Source: JASLBX01 sp036373915 (GTDB lineage: Bacteria; Actinomycetota; Actinomycetes; Jiangellales; Jiangellaceae). Taken from it: 64,000 bases of DNA. A model generated the notes under the pieces. The model had not been told where the DNA came from, searched no databases, and saw only the letters and a program-made list of their open reading frames with translations. Shown piece by piece: positions 1-8,174 of the stretch (position 1 is its first letter; every line of letters begins with the position of its first letter). The stretch is taken from NCBI GenBank assembly GCA_036373915.1, contig DASUUU010000109.1:62001-126000 (forward strand), written 5' to 3'. The translations under genes and the position numbers were made by a program.

Positions 1-47
1 TCGACACGCTGGGCCTGCGGCTAGTCGTGGAACGGGTCCGGCGATGA
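1..47 (+). CDS. C-terminal end of a HipB-like HTH antitoxin (partial, cut by window edge)
   Basis: An open frame enters from the left edge and ends at TGA 45-47. The visible tail reads DTLGLRLVVERVRR. The stop overlaps the ATG of the hipA-like gene in an ATGA arrangement, the usual layout of a hipBA operon in which the small DNA-binding antitoxin precedes the kinase. Only 14 residues are visible, so the HipB assignment rests on position and overlap, not on a visible helix-turn-helix. Confidence 0.5.
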   Translation, partial: DTLGLRLVVERVRR

Positions 48-1261
48 CGGCGGACCTGGAGGCGCTCAAGCTCGTCGAGCGGGCGTGGGTGTACAAGAAG
101 GACCGGCTCGCCGGTCTGCTCGTTCGGCGAACCGACGCCGTCGAGTTCACCTACCTGCCCGAGTACCTCGACGAGGGCGGGCCCGCCGTGGCGAGCACAC
201 TGCCGCTCAGCCCCACCGCGGTCGCGACGGCGGCGGGGGCCCTGCCGCCGTTCTTCAGCGGGCTGCTGCCCGAGGGCCGCCGCCTGACGGCACTGCGAAC
301 GGCCGTGAAGACAAGCCCGGACGACGAGCTCAGCCTGCTGCTGGCGGTGGGCGGCGACACGGTGGGCGACGTGCGGGTGCTGCCGGAGGGGGCCAAGCCA
401 GACGAGCTCGAACCTCTGGTCCGGGTGAGCGAGTGGTCAGAGGCGTCCTTCGCCGAGCTGTTCGCCGCGGCGACCGGAACGTCGGAGATCGATCGAGTCG
501 CGATACCGGGCGTGCAGGAGAAGGTGTCCGCCGCGATGATGACCGTTCCGGTGGCGGGTAAGAGCGACCGGTTCATCCTGAAGCTCGACCCGCCCGAGTA
601 CCCGCATCTGGTGGAGAACGAGGCGTTCATGGTGTCCGCGGCACACCGATCCGGCCTGAAAACCGTCGACGCGCAGCTGGTCACCGACCGGGAAGGGCGC
701 AACGGCCTGCTGGTTCGGCGCTTCGACCGTACCGGCGACGGCCGCCTGCTCGGCGTAGAGGACGGCTGCCAGGCGCTCAACCGGTATCCCGCGGCGAAGT
801 ACGCGGTGACGACCGAACAGGTGTGCCGGGCACTCTCCGCGATCACCGACGCGCCGGTCGTGACCAGCAGAGAACTGCTGCGCTGGGTGACGTTCGCATA
901 CCTGAGCTGTGACGGAGACCTGCATGCCAAGAACCTGGCGGTGGGTGAGCGGACGGACGGAAGCTGGCAGGTGACGCCGGTGTACGACATCCCGGCGAGT
1001 TACCCCTACGGCGACTACACGATGGCGCTGAGCATCAACGGCAAACGCCGCGAGGACATCGCACGAAGAGACGTGCTCGCCCTCGGCGGTGCGCTGGACG
1101 TGCCGCCTCGAGCGACCGCGAAGGCGATCGACGACATCCTGGCCAGGCTCGATCTGTGGCTTCCGGAGGTCTCCGAGTTGCCGTTCCCGGTCGGGGTACG
1201 GCGCAAGTGGCGTAAGGCTATCCAGTACCGCGCCCGACAGCTCGCGGCCGGCGTCGGGTGA
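44..1261 (+). CDS. hipA: HipA-like serine/threonine kinase (toxin of type II HipBA module)
   Basis: 405 residues, the usual size of HipA-family kinases. In E. coli HipA phosphorylates glutamyl-tRNA synthetase and HipB neutralises it; the target here is unknown. An N-terminal HipA_N subdomain (about 1-115) with the FFSGLLPEGRR segment is followed by the kinase core. Visible motifs are the nucleotide-binding GVQEK loop (156-160), the ATP-contacting lysine in FILKLD (Lys180), the catalytic loop CDGDLHAKN (289-297) and the metal-binding YDIP segment (314-317), so the enzyme looks intact. The ATG overlaps the stop of the upstream partial gene by ATGA, giving translational coupling. Autorepression by HipB would be expected, but the promoter lies outside the window. 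Confidence 0.9.
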   Translation: MTADLEALKLVERAWVYKKDRLAGLLVRRTDAVEFTYLPEYLDEGGPAVASTLPLSPTAVATAAGALPPFFSGLLPEGRRLTALRTAVKTSPDDELSLLLAVGGDTVGDVRVLPEGAKPDELEPLVRVSEWSEASFAELFAAATGTSEIDRVAIPGVQEKVSAAMMTVPVAGKSDRFILKLDPPEYPHLVENEAFMVSAAHRSGLKTVDAQLVTDREGRNGLLVRRFDRTGDGRLLGVEDGCQALNRYPAAKYAVTTEQVCRALSAITDAPVVTSRELLRWVTFAYLSCDGDLHAKNLAVGERTDGSWQVTPVYDIPASYPYGDYTMALSINGKRREDIARRDVLALGGALDVPPRATAKAIDDILARLDLWLPEVSELPFPVGVRRKWRKAIQYRARQLAAGVG

Positions 1262-1276
1262 CCTCCTTCGAAACGA

Positions 1277-1702
1277 TCACGGCTCCGGCGGCTCGTCGAT
1301 GCCCGGCAACGCGAAGGTGTCGCCAGTCCAGCGAGCGGCCAGGACCGAAGTTTCGATCAACGTGGTGAGTGCCAGCTCGCGCACTGCCGGCACCGACGTG
1401 ACGTCGATCAGGTCCGCGTAGAGCACGGCGAGACGCTGTTCCAGCAGTCCGGCCAGCCGCCGAGCCGACGGATCGTCGTCAACTTCGATCGGCACGACGT
1501 ACGCAGGCAGTGCGGCGACCGGCTCGCCATGGCGGAGCCTTATCTGGCGCGCGAGTTCCTCGCGACGGGCTCGGTGCGTCTGGTACCCGTCCCGGGCGAG
1601 ATCGGCCGCGCTGTCGGAGACGTGGGCGCCCACCAGGCCGTAGCCGTAGATGCAGGCATGCTCGCCGGCCAGAGCTGCCTGGAGCGCCTCGAGCGTGCTC
1701 AT
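1277..1702 (-). CDS. Ferritin-like DUF4439 domain protein
   Basis: 141 residues, all predicted helical. It starts MSTLEALQAALAGEHACIYGYG; the Glu-His pair at 14-15 followed by a Tyr/Gly-rich turn is typical of the actinobacterial DUF4439 ferritin-like bundle. In mycobacteria, related genes also sit next to rimP. The ATG (1700-1702) overlaps the stop of the upstream lipoprotein gene as ATGA, so the two are co-translated. A longer frame reaching 2383 exists, but its N-terminal part is arginine/proline-rich and overlaps the lipoprotein gene, so it was rejected. No biochemical function is known; metal binding is unproven. Confidence 0.75.
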   Translation of the reverse strand: MSTLEALQAALAGEHACIYGYGLVGAHVSDSAADLARDGYQTHRARREELARQIRLRHGEPVAALPAYVVPIEVDDDPSARRLAGLLEQRLAVLYADLIDVTSVPAVRELALTTLIETSVLAARWTGDTFALPGIDEPPEP

Positions 1703-2223
1703 CGGGCACTCCGCAGCAGCCGGTCGTGGGCCGCCTCGCAGGCTGCGATGCTGGCCATCACGGTCGCCAGGCGTTGGTCGCGGGCCGCCAGGCAATCCGT
1801 CGTGCGCTCTTCGACGGCGGCGGCCTCGGCGTCGCGCAGTTGCCGGACCACAGCCTCGGGGTCGGCGGCGACGTCCGGCGGAACCGGTGACGCGCTCTCT
1901 GTAGCCGGCGCCTGCGCCGCAGGGGTCGGCGTGGGCGAGCCGGGTGGAAGCGGTGGAACCGTCGATTCGATGGCGGCGATGTGGCGCAGGTGCCTGTCGG
2001 CGAATAGTTCCAGGTCGGCCTCGAGGTCGGGGTGCGCGGCAGCCGCCGCCACGTACAGGGCCGTAAGTGCACGCTCCGCCTCGACCGCCCGCGCCCGGAT
2101 CACGTCGTCGGGATGCGGTGGCGCCGGCGAAGGCGTCGGCTCTTGTCCGTCGGCCGACTCGAGGAGGTCGCAGCCGGCCAGCGGGACCATCGCGCCGGCG
2201 ATGAGTAACGACCGGCGCGACAC
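1699..2223 (-). CDS. Predicted exported lipoprotein, Ala-rich helical, partner of the DUF4439 gene
   Basis: 174 residues from GTG 2221-2223. That start gives a short basic N-region with SRRS, a hydrophobic stretch and a lipobox LAGC with the lipidated cysteine at residue 18; the RR pair could be a Tat signal. After the signal comes a helical Ala/Glu/Asp-rich body interrupted by a Pro/Thr-rich linker (about 100-125). It is transcribed divergently from rimP and overlaps the next gene by four bases. An in-frame extension to 2316 is possible but would bury the signal peptide. Product family beyond lipoprotein is not certain; the helical C-terminal half resembles its DUF4439 neighbour. Confidence 0.65.
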   Translation of the reverse strand: MSRRSLLIAGAMVPLAGCDLLESADGQEPTPSPAPPHPDDVIRARAVEAERALTALYVAAAAAHPDLEADLELFADRHLRHIAAIESTVPPLPPGSPTPTPAAQAPATESASPVPPDVAADPEAVVRQLRDAEAAAVEERTTDCLAARDQRLATVMASIAACEAAHDRLLRSAR

Positions 2224-2445
2224 CGCACTGGCCCTGCGGACCGGCTCCGTAGCCCGGGCCGCGGCGGGGCGTACTCCGGCAGATCCACACACGTGCACCG
2301 GAACACCGTAGGGCAACCGGCCCCGGCGAAGGCACCGGCATCGAGGTTCTAGTTGACGGTAGGCTGAACAGCACCGACGTCAAGTCGACGCCGGCTTTAG
2401 TGCTGCCCAGATCATGCCGACAACTCGACAGCGAGGAGGGTCCCG

Positions 2446-2922
2446 ATGACGTCCGACCCCAAGTCCGCCCTCTGGGACCTGATCGAGGATGCCGTGACGG
2501 TGGAGGGCTTCGACCTCGAATCCCTCGACGTCTCGCGGGTCGGCCGGCGCGGCCGGGTGAAGGTGGTCGTCGACAGCGACAACGGCGTCGATCTGGATCA
2601 GTGCGCCGAACTCTCCCACAAGGTGTCCGCGATTCTGGACGCGAACGACGAGCTGATGGGCGAGGGTCCGTACACGTTGGAGGTCAGCTCGCCGGGGGTG
2701 ACGAGACCGCTGACGCTGCCCCGCCATTGGCGGCGCAACATCGGCCGGCTGGTACGAGTGGTGCTATCCGACGGCGGGGTGGTCACCGGGCGCGTCACGG
2801 CCGCCGACGAGCGCGAGGCCGTGCTGGATGTGGCCGGCCGCACGCGAGAGGTGCAGTACGACAAGGTGGGCAAGGCCAAGGTGCAGGTCGAGTTCCGGCG
2901 CCAACGGGACGACGAGAATTAG
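2446..2922 (+). CDS. rimP: Ribosome maturation factor RimP
   Basis: 158 residues. RimP binds the 30S precursor and helps its maturation. The N-terminal alpha/beta domain carries VVVDSDNGVDLDQCAELSHK and the EVSSPGVTRPL signature that joins it to the SH3-like C-terminal domain. The ATG at 2446 has a GGAGGG Shine-Dalgarno sequence seven bases upstream. It heads the block rimP-nusA-ylxR-infB, the standard bacterial order, and ends 14 bases before nusA. Confidence 0.95.
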   Translation: MTSDPKSALWDLIEDAVTVEGFDLESLDVSRVGRRGRVKVVVDSDNGVDLDQCAELSHKVSAILDANDELMGEGPYTLEVSSPGVTRPLTLPRHWRRNIGRLVRVVLSDGGVVTGRVTAADEREAVLDVAGRTREVQYDKVGKAKVQVEFRRQRDDEN

Positions 2923-2936
2923 GGGACGATACCGCC

Positions 2937-3956
2937 ATGGACATCGATCTCGCCGTGCTCCGGGCGCTGGAACGTGAGAAGGACATCTCGTTCGACCTGG
3001 TGGTCGAGGCGATCGAACAGGCCCTACTGGTGGCGTACGAACGCACCGAGGGGGCACAGCCGGCGGCCCGGGTCGAACTCGACCGCAAATCCGGGCACGT
3101 GACCGTGTGGGCGCAGGAGGTTGCCGAGGACGGCACGGTTCTCCGCGAATGGGACGACACCCCAGAGGGATTCGGCCGGATCGCCGCCACGACGGCCAAG
3201 CAGGTCATCTTGCAGCGGCTCCGGGACGCCGAGGACGAGCAGACGTTCGGCGAGTTCCTCGGCAAGGAAGGCGACGTCGTGTCCGGCACCGTGCAGCAGG
3301 GCCGCGACCCCCGCTCGGTTCAGGTCAGCCTGGGCAAGGTCGAGGCGGTCCTGCCCGTCCAGGAGCAGGTCCCCGGCGAGAAGTACGAGCACGGCAGTCG
3401 ACTCAGGTGTTACGTCCTGCAGGTTCGCAAAGGACTCCGCGGCCCTGTCATCACCGTGTCCCGCACACATCCGAACCTGGTGAAGAAGCTGTTCGCCCTC
3501 GAAGTACCCGAGATCGCCGACGGGACGGTCGAGATAGCGGGTATCGCCCGCGAGGCCGGCCACCGAAGCAAGATCGCTGTGCGTTCGACTGTGCCGGGCA
3601 TCAACGCCAAGGGAGCGTGCATCGGCCCGATGGGCTCGCGGGTGCGGGCCGTCATGGCCGAGCTGCACGGCGAGAAGATCGACATCGTGGACTGGTCGGA
3701 CGATCCGGCCGAGTTGGTGGCGCACGCCCTTTCGCCGGCCCGCGTCCAGCATGTCGAGATCGTCGACGAGGAGGCGAAGGCGGCCAGGGTGATCGTCCCG
3801 GACTATCAGTTGTCGTTGGCAATCGGACGCGAAGGGCAAAATGCCCGGCTTGCGGCCCGATTGACCGGCTGGCGTATCGATATCCGCCCGGACACCGACA
3901 GCGGTGCGGTGGAGTCCGGCGGCGCGTCGGCCGCACCTGGTTCGGCTTCGTCGTAA
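2937..3956 (+). CDS. nusA: Transcription termination/antitermination factor NusA
   Basis: 339 residues from ATG 2937 (MDIDLAVLRALEREKDIS). NusA binds RNA polymerase and nascent RNA and modulates pausing, termination and antitermination. Visible parts are the RNAP-binding N-terminal domain (1-105), an S1 domain with GDVVSGTVQQG (about 115-180) and two KH domains, including VPGINAKGACIGPMGSRV and SLAIGREGQNARLA. It lacks the C-terminal acidic repeats of E. coli NusA, as in other actinobacteria. The frame is open far upstream, but that part overlaps rimP out of frame and is not credible. Confidence 0.95.
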   Translation: MDIDLAVLRALEREKDISFDLVVEAIEQALLVAYERTEGAQPAARVELDRKSGHVTVWAQEVAEDGTVLREWDDTPEGFGRIAATTAKQVILQRLRDAEDEQTFGEFLGKEGDVVSGTVQQGRDPRSVQVSLGKVEAVLPVQEQVPGEKYEHGSRLRCYVLQVRKGLRGPVITVSRTHPNLVKKLFALEVPEIADGTVEIAGIAREAGHRSKIAVRSTVPGINAKGACIGPMGSRVRAVMAELHGEKIDIVDWSDDPAELVAHALSPARVQHVEIVDEEAKAARVIVPDYQLSLAIGREGQNARLAARLTGWRIDIRPDTDSGAVESGGASAAPGSASS

Positions 3957-3983
3957 GCAAGCGGTAAACTAAGCGAGAAATCC

Positions 3984-4298
3984 GTGCGATCGACTGACTC
4001 GCCCATGCGAACGTGCATTGGCTGCCGGTACCGTACGGGCAAGTCCGACATGCTGCGCGTCGTGGCGGTCGAGGTGGTGTCCGGGTCGGCAACGACCCGG
4101 TTCGCAGCGCCCGACCCTCGCGGCCGGCTCCCCGGGCGAGGTGCATACCTGCATTTCGACATGGGGTGTCTCGACCTTGCCGAGCGCCGTCGGGCGTTCC
4201 CGCGGGCACTACGCCTGGCGGGCCCGCTCGACACTGGAATGCTGCGGCGGTGGCTCGAGCAGCAGGTGACTGGTCAGGAAGAAGGAGACACGACGTGA
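3984..4298 (+). CDS. ylxR: YlxR family RNA-binding protein (DUF448)
   Basis: 104 residues from GTG 3984; an in-frame ATG at 4005 would give a start seven residues shorter. The signature MRTCIGCR (from residue 8) and DPRGRLPGRGAYLH are typical of the small basic YlxR fold found between nusA and infB in most Gram-positive bacteria. It is reported to bind RNA and RNase P in some species; its role here is inferred only from family and position. A TAAACT hexamer (3965-3970) just upstream could be a -10 for internal initiation. Confidence 0.88.
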   Translation: MRSTDSPMRTCIGCRYRTGKSDMLRVVAVEVVSGSATTRFAAPDPRGRLPGRGAYLHFDMGCLDLAERRRAFPRALRLAGPLDTGMLRRWLEQQVTGQEEGDTT

Positions 4299-4312
4299 CG
4301 CTCGTGAGCGCT

Positions 4313-4339
4313 CGATGAGCACGCAACGATGAGCACGCA
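4313..4339. repeat. 13-base tandem direct repeat in the ylxR-infB gap
   Basis: CGATGAGCACGCA occurs at 4313-4325 and again at 4327-4339, with one base between the copies. It lies between the ylxR stop and the infB Shine-Dalgarno sequence. No known protein site is recognised; slippage duplication is the simplest reading. Confidence 0.7.
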
Positions 4340-4389
4340 CACAACCTAGGCCGGTCCGAGCTCGACAGCCCGGACCGAGAAGGAGAGCA

Positions 4390-7254
4390 GTGGCAAAGGT
4401 CCGGGTATACGAGCTCGCCAAAGAGTTCGGAGTTGAAAGCAAGGTCGTCCTTGCGAAGTTGGGCGATCTCGGTGAGTTCGTCCGGTCGGCGTCGTCGACC
4501 ATCGAGGCCCCCGTAGTACGTAGACTGCGCGAAGCGTTCGCCGAAGCGCCGCCTGCCGCCAAGCCGGCGGCTGCGCCGGCGCCGGCGAAGAAGGCTGCTG
4601 CCAAGAAGACCGCGCCTGCGCCCGCGCCGGAACCAGCCGAAACGGCCCCGGAGCCGGCGGTACAGGAGCCGGCGGCGTCCACACCGACCGAAGGTGTGCC
4701 GGTCGCACCGGAGCGGACCCCAGCACCGGCGACGCCTGGTCCGAGGCCGGCCAAGCCGGGCCCGACGCCGCGTACGCCGGCCCGCCCTGGTGCGGGCGGC
4801 CGTCCCGCAGCTCCCGACCGTCCCGGTGGAGCACCCGGTGCCGGTCGCCCCGGCGCACCCGCCGGCCCCAAGCCCGGTCCGGCGCAGCGTCCGGCGGGTC
4901 CGCGTCCGGGCAACAACCCCTTCGGACCCGACAGCAGCACCGGCATGGGCCGCCGGTCTGGCGGTCCCCGGCCGGGCAACAACCCGTTCTCGTCCGGTGG
5001 TTCCACTGGCATGCAGCGCCCCGGCGGCCCGCGGCCAAGCCCTGGCTCGATGCCGCCGCGCCCTGGCGGCGGATCCGGCGGACCTGGTGGTCCGCGGCCG
5101 AACCCCGGCATGATGCCGACGCGGCCGTCCGGCCCACGTACCGGCGGTCCGTCCGACCGTGCGGACCGTGGCGACCGGGCTGACCGTGGCGGCCGCGGAG
5201 GTGGCGGCGGCCGGACCGGCACCCGCGGCGGCGGAGGCGGCGGGCGCGGATTCGCTCCCGGGCGGGGCGGTGGCCCCGGCGGTCCCGGTGGTCCCGGCGG
5301 CTTCGGCGGCCGTCCGGGCGGTGGCGGCCGTGGCCGTGGTGGCACTGCGGGCGCGTTCGGGCGTCCCGGTGGCCGGCCGGCGAAGGGCCGCAAGAGCAAG
5401 CGGCAGAAGCGCCAGGAGATCGAGAACATGCAGGCCCCGACGATCGGTGGCGTGCGAGTTCCACGAGGCAACGGGCAGAGCATCCGCCTGCCGCGCGGCG
5501 CGTCGCTGACCGACTTCGCCGAGCGGATCGACACCGAGGCCGGTGCGCTGGTTCAGATGCTGTTCCACCTCGGCGAGATGGTGACGGCCACCCAGTCGGT
5601 CGACGAGGACACGTTCAAGCTGCTCGGTGAGGAGCTGGGCTATGACGTGCAGATCGTCTCGCCCGAGGACGAGGACCGCGAGCTGCTCGAATCGTTCGCG
5701 ATCGACTTCGAGGACGAAGGCGACGAGGACACCGTGCCTCGGCCACCCGTCGTGACCGTCATGGGTCACGTCGACCACGGTAAGACCAAGCTGCTCGACG
5801 CCATCCGCAACGCCGACGTCGTGGCAGGGGAGGCCGGCGGGATCACCCAGCACATCGGTGCCTACCAGGTCCACGCCAAGCACGAGGACGAAGATCGCGC
5901 GATCACCTTCATCGACACGCCCGGTCACGAGGCCTTCACGGCCATGCGCGCCCGGGGCTCGCAGGTCACGGACATCGTCATCCTCGTGGTGGCGGCCGAC
6001 GACGGCGTTATGCCGCAGACCGTCGAGGCGCTCAACCACGCCCAGGCCGCGGAGGTGCCGATCGTCGTCGCGGTGAACAAGATCGACGTGCCGGGAGCGA
6101 ACCCCGCGCGGATCCGCCAGCAGCTCACCGAGTACGGCCTCGTGGCCGAGGAGTATGGCGGCGAGACGATGTTCATCGATGTGTCTGCGCTGAAGCGAGA
6201 GGGCATCGACAACCTGCTCGAAGCCGTGCTGCTGACCGCCGACGCCGCGCTCGAGCTCATGGCGAACCCGGAGATGCCGGCCCGTGGCGTCGCGATCGAG
6301 GGTCACCTCGACAAGGGCCGCGGCCCGGTTGCGACGGTGCTCGTCCAGCGCGGGACCCTGCGTCCGGGCGACTCGATCGTCACCGGCCAGTCGTACGGCC
6401 GGGTTCGGGCCATGCTCGACGAGCACGGCCAGATGGTCGAGGAGGCCGGTCCGTCCCGTCCGGTGCAGGTGCTTGGTCTGACCAACGTGCCAGGTGCGGG
6501 TGACAAGTTCCTTGTCGCCGACGACGACCGCACGGCGCGCCAGATCGCCGAGAAGCGCGAAGCGATGGAACGCAACGCCGCGCTGGCCAAGGCCCGCAAG
6601 CGGGTGTCGCTGGAGAGCTTCCTGGCCGAGTCGAAGGTCGAGACCCTCAACCTGATCATCAAGGGTGACGGCTCGGGTTCGGTCGAGGCGCTGGAGGACG
6701 CGCTGCTGAAGATCGACGTCGGCGACGAGGTCGAGCTGCGAATCATCGACCGCGGCGTCGGCGCCGTCACGGAGACCAACGTCATGCTGGCCTCCGCATC
6801 CGATGCGATCATCCTGGCGTACAACGTCCGGCCGCAGGGTAAGGCGGCTGAGCTTGCCGAGCGCGAGGGCGTCGAGATCCGGTACTACTCGGTCATCTAC
6901 TCGGTGATCGAGGAGATCGAGGCGGCCCTGAAGGGCATGCTCAAGCCGGAGTTCGAAGAGATCCAGCTCGGCACCGCGGAGATCCGCCAGATCTTCCGGT
7001 CGTCCCGCATCGGCAACATCGCCGGCTGCATGGTCACGAGCGGAACGATCCGGCGTAACTCCAAGGCGCGGCTCGTTCGCGACGGTGTCGTCGTCACCGA
7101 GAACCTCGCGATCGCATCGCTGCGGCGGGAGAAGGATGACGTCACGGAGGTGCGTGAAGGCTTCGAGTGCGGTATCAACCTCGCGTCGTTCAACGACATC
7201 GCCGAGGGCGACATCATCGAAACCTACGAGACCCGCGAGAAGCCTCGCGACTGA
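4390..7254 (+). CDS. infB: Translation initiation factor IF-2
   Basis: 954 residues from GTG 4390, with AAGGAGA a few bases upstream. IF-2 is the GTPase that delivers fMet-tRNA to the 30S subunit and promotes subunit joining. An IF2_N domain (MAKVRVYELAKEFGVESK) is followed by an Ala/Pro then Gly/Arg/Pro low-complexity linker (about 50-340), a second IF2_N-type segment, and the G domain with GHVDHGKT (about 459), DTPGHEA (about 509) and NKID (about 563). Beta-barrel domains II-IV complete it. The long glycine/proline linker is normal for actinobacteria. A palindromic element follows 13 bases after the stop. Confidence 0.97.
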   Translation: MAKVRVYELAKEFGVESKVVLAKLGDLGEFVRSASSTIEAPVVRRLREAFAEAPPAAKPAAAPAPAKKAAAKKTAPAPAPEPAETAPEPAVQEPAASTPTEGVPVAPERTPAPATPGPRPAKPGPTPRTPARPGAGGRPAAPDRPGGAPGAGRPGAPAGPKPGPAQRPAGPRPGNNPFGPDSSTGMGRRSGGPRPGNNPFSSGGSTGMQRPGGPRPSPGSMPPRPGGGSGGPGGPRPNPGMMPTRPSGPRTGGPSDRADRGDRADRGGRGGGGGRTGTRGGGGGGRGFAPGRGGGPGGPGGPGGFGGRPGGGGRGRGGTAGAFGRPGGRPAKGRKSKRQKRQEIENMQAPTIGGVRVPRGNGQSIRLPRGASLTDFAERIDTEAGALVQMLFHLGEMVTATQSVDEDTFKLLGEELGYDVQIVSPEDEDRELLESFAIDFEDEGDEDTVPRPPVVTVMGHVDHGKTKLLDAIRNADVVAGEAGGITQHIGAYQVHAKHEDEDRAITFIDTPGHEAFTAMRARGSQVTDIVILVVAADDGVMPQTVEALNHAQAAEVPIVVAVNKIDVPGANPARIRQQLTEYGLVAEEYGGETMFIDVSALKREGIDNLLEAVLLTADAALELMANPEMPARGVAIEGHLDKGRGPVATVLVQRGTLRPGDSIVTGQSYGRVRAMLDEHGQMVEEAGPSRPVQVLGLTNVPGAGDKFLVADDDRTARQIAEKREAMERNAALAKARKRVSLESFLAESKVETLNLIIKGDGSGSVEALEDALLKIDVGDEVELRIIDRGVGAVTETNVMLASASDAIILAYNVRPQGKAAELAEREGVEIRYYSVIYSVIEEIEAALKGMLKPEFEEIQLGTAEIRQIFRSSRIGNIAGCMVTSGTIRRNSKARLVRDGVVVTENLAIASLRREKDDVTEVREGFECGINLASFNDIAEGDIIETYETREKPRD

Positions 7255-7267
7255 CCGCCACCGGTGT

Positions 7268-7358
7268 CGTTCGATCACGTTCGGCAGGCGGCGCCGCGTA
7301 CCTACAGGCTCGCATGCAGGTAGGTACGCGGGCAGGCCTGCCGAACGTGATCTGAACG
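7268..7358. repeat. Palindromic intergenic element, copy 1 (after infB)
   Basis: A large inverted repeat. GATCACGTTCGGCAGGC (7273-7289) is perfectly complementary to 7336-7352, and an outer CGTTC/GAACG pair extends it with one bulged base. An inner perfect 10-base stem is GCGTACCTAC (7296-7305) with 7320-7329, leaving a 14-base loop. The same CGTTCGATCAC end and GTACCTA core recur at 24684-24773, and partly at 47969-48050. It could act as a terminator or RNA-processing hairpin, and its recurrence suggests a dispersed repeat. Confidence 0.85.
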
Positions 7359-7387
7359 ACAATCCGGCAAAACGGAGGGGCCAGGCA

Positions 7388-7729
7388 GTGTTCACCGGGA
7401 CGTTGACGCTGGACGTGCTGCTGGGTGACGTGCGCTCGCTCAAGCAGAAGCGGTCGGTCGTCCGCCCGATAGTCGCGGAGCTACGCCGCAAGCTCGAAGT
7501 GAGCGTGGCCGAGGTGGGCCACCTTGACCTGTACCGGCGCACGGAGATCGGGCTTGCCGTGGTCTCGGCCGACGCCGCCCACGTGCACCGGGTTCTCGAC
7601 ACCGCCGAACGCATGGTGGCGGCCCGGCCGGAGATCGAACTGCTGTCAGCGCGCCGAGCCCTGCACCGGGCCGACGACTGGGAGCCCGGTACGTATTCCG
7701 ATGACAAGGGGGTAGCCCGCGATGGCTGA
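7388..7729 (+). CDS. DUF503 family protein (YlxP-like)
   Basis: 113 residues from GTG 7388, with GGAGGGG about eight bases upstream. The start VFTGTLTLDVLLGDVRSLKQKRS matches the small ferredoxin-like DUF503/YlxP family found between infB and rbfA in Gram-positive bacteria. Members are linked to ribosome assembly by genome context only. It overlaps rbfA by eight bases, so the two are translationally coupled. Confidence 0.88.
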   Translation: MFTGTLTLDVLLGDVRSLKQKRSVVRPIVAELRRKLEVSVAEVGHLDLYRRTEIGLAVVSADAAHVHRVLDTAERMVAARPEIELLSARRALHRADDWEPGTYSDDKGVARDG

Positions 7730-8174
7730 CCGCACACGTGCTCACAAGCTGGCCGACCGGATCCGCGTGATCGTGGCCGAAACGCTCAAGCACCGGGTCA
7801 AGGACCCCCGCCTGGGATTCATCACCATCACCGATGCCCGGGTCACCGGGGACCTGCGCGAGGCAACCGTGTTCTACACGGTGTACGGCGACGAGACCGA
7901 ACGGGCCGATACCGCAGTGGCCCTGGAGAGCGTCAAGGGCATGCTCCGCTCAGAGGTCGGCCGGCAGACCGGTATCAAGTTCACGCCGACGCTGGCCTTC
8001 GTGCTCGACGCCGTCCCCGAGTCGGCGGCGAACATCGAGGATCTGCTGCGCCGCGCTCGCGAAGCCGATGCCGAGGTCGCACGGGCGGCTGCAACGGCGT
8101 CGTACGCGGGCGACACCGACCCGTATCGCAAGCCGCCCGAGGACGACGGCGAGGACGGGGACGACGCGGCGTGA
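7722..8174 (+). CDS. rbfA: 30S ribosome-binding factor RbfA
   Basis: 150 residues. RbfA is a KH-like cold-shock factor that binds 16S rRNA helix 1 during late 30S maturation. Recognisable segments are RIRVIVAETLKHRVKDPRLG and FTPTLAFVLDAVPESAANIE. An acidic tail of about 20 residues follows the KH core, a frequent actinobacterial extension. The ATG lies within the end of the DUF503 gene, with AAGGGGG upstream, and the stop overlaps truB as GTGA. Confidence 0.94.
   Translation: MADRTRAHKLADRIRVIVAETLKHRVKDPRLGFITITDARVTGDLREATVFYTVYGDETERADTAVALESVKGMLRSEVGRQTGIKFTPTLAFVLDAVPESAANIEDLLRRAREADAEVARAAATASYAGDTDPYRKPPEDDGEDGDDAA

Noticed and set aside
1277..2383. Single 368-codon minus-strand gene
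   Set aside because: Its N-terminal two thirds overlap the lipoprotein gene out of frame; only the last 141 residues (from 1702) match a known family.
3652..7737. 1361-codon minus-strand open frame opposite infB
   Set aside because: It is the GC-skewed antisense shadow of infB and neighbouring plus-strand genes; its translation is low-complexity and Arg-rich with no domain.
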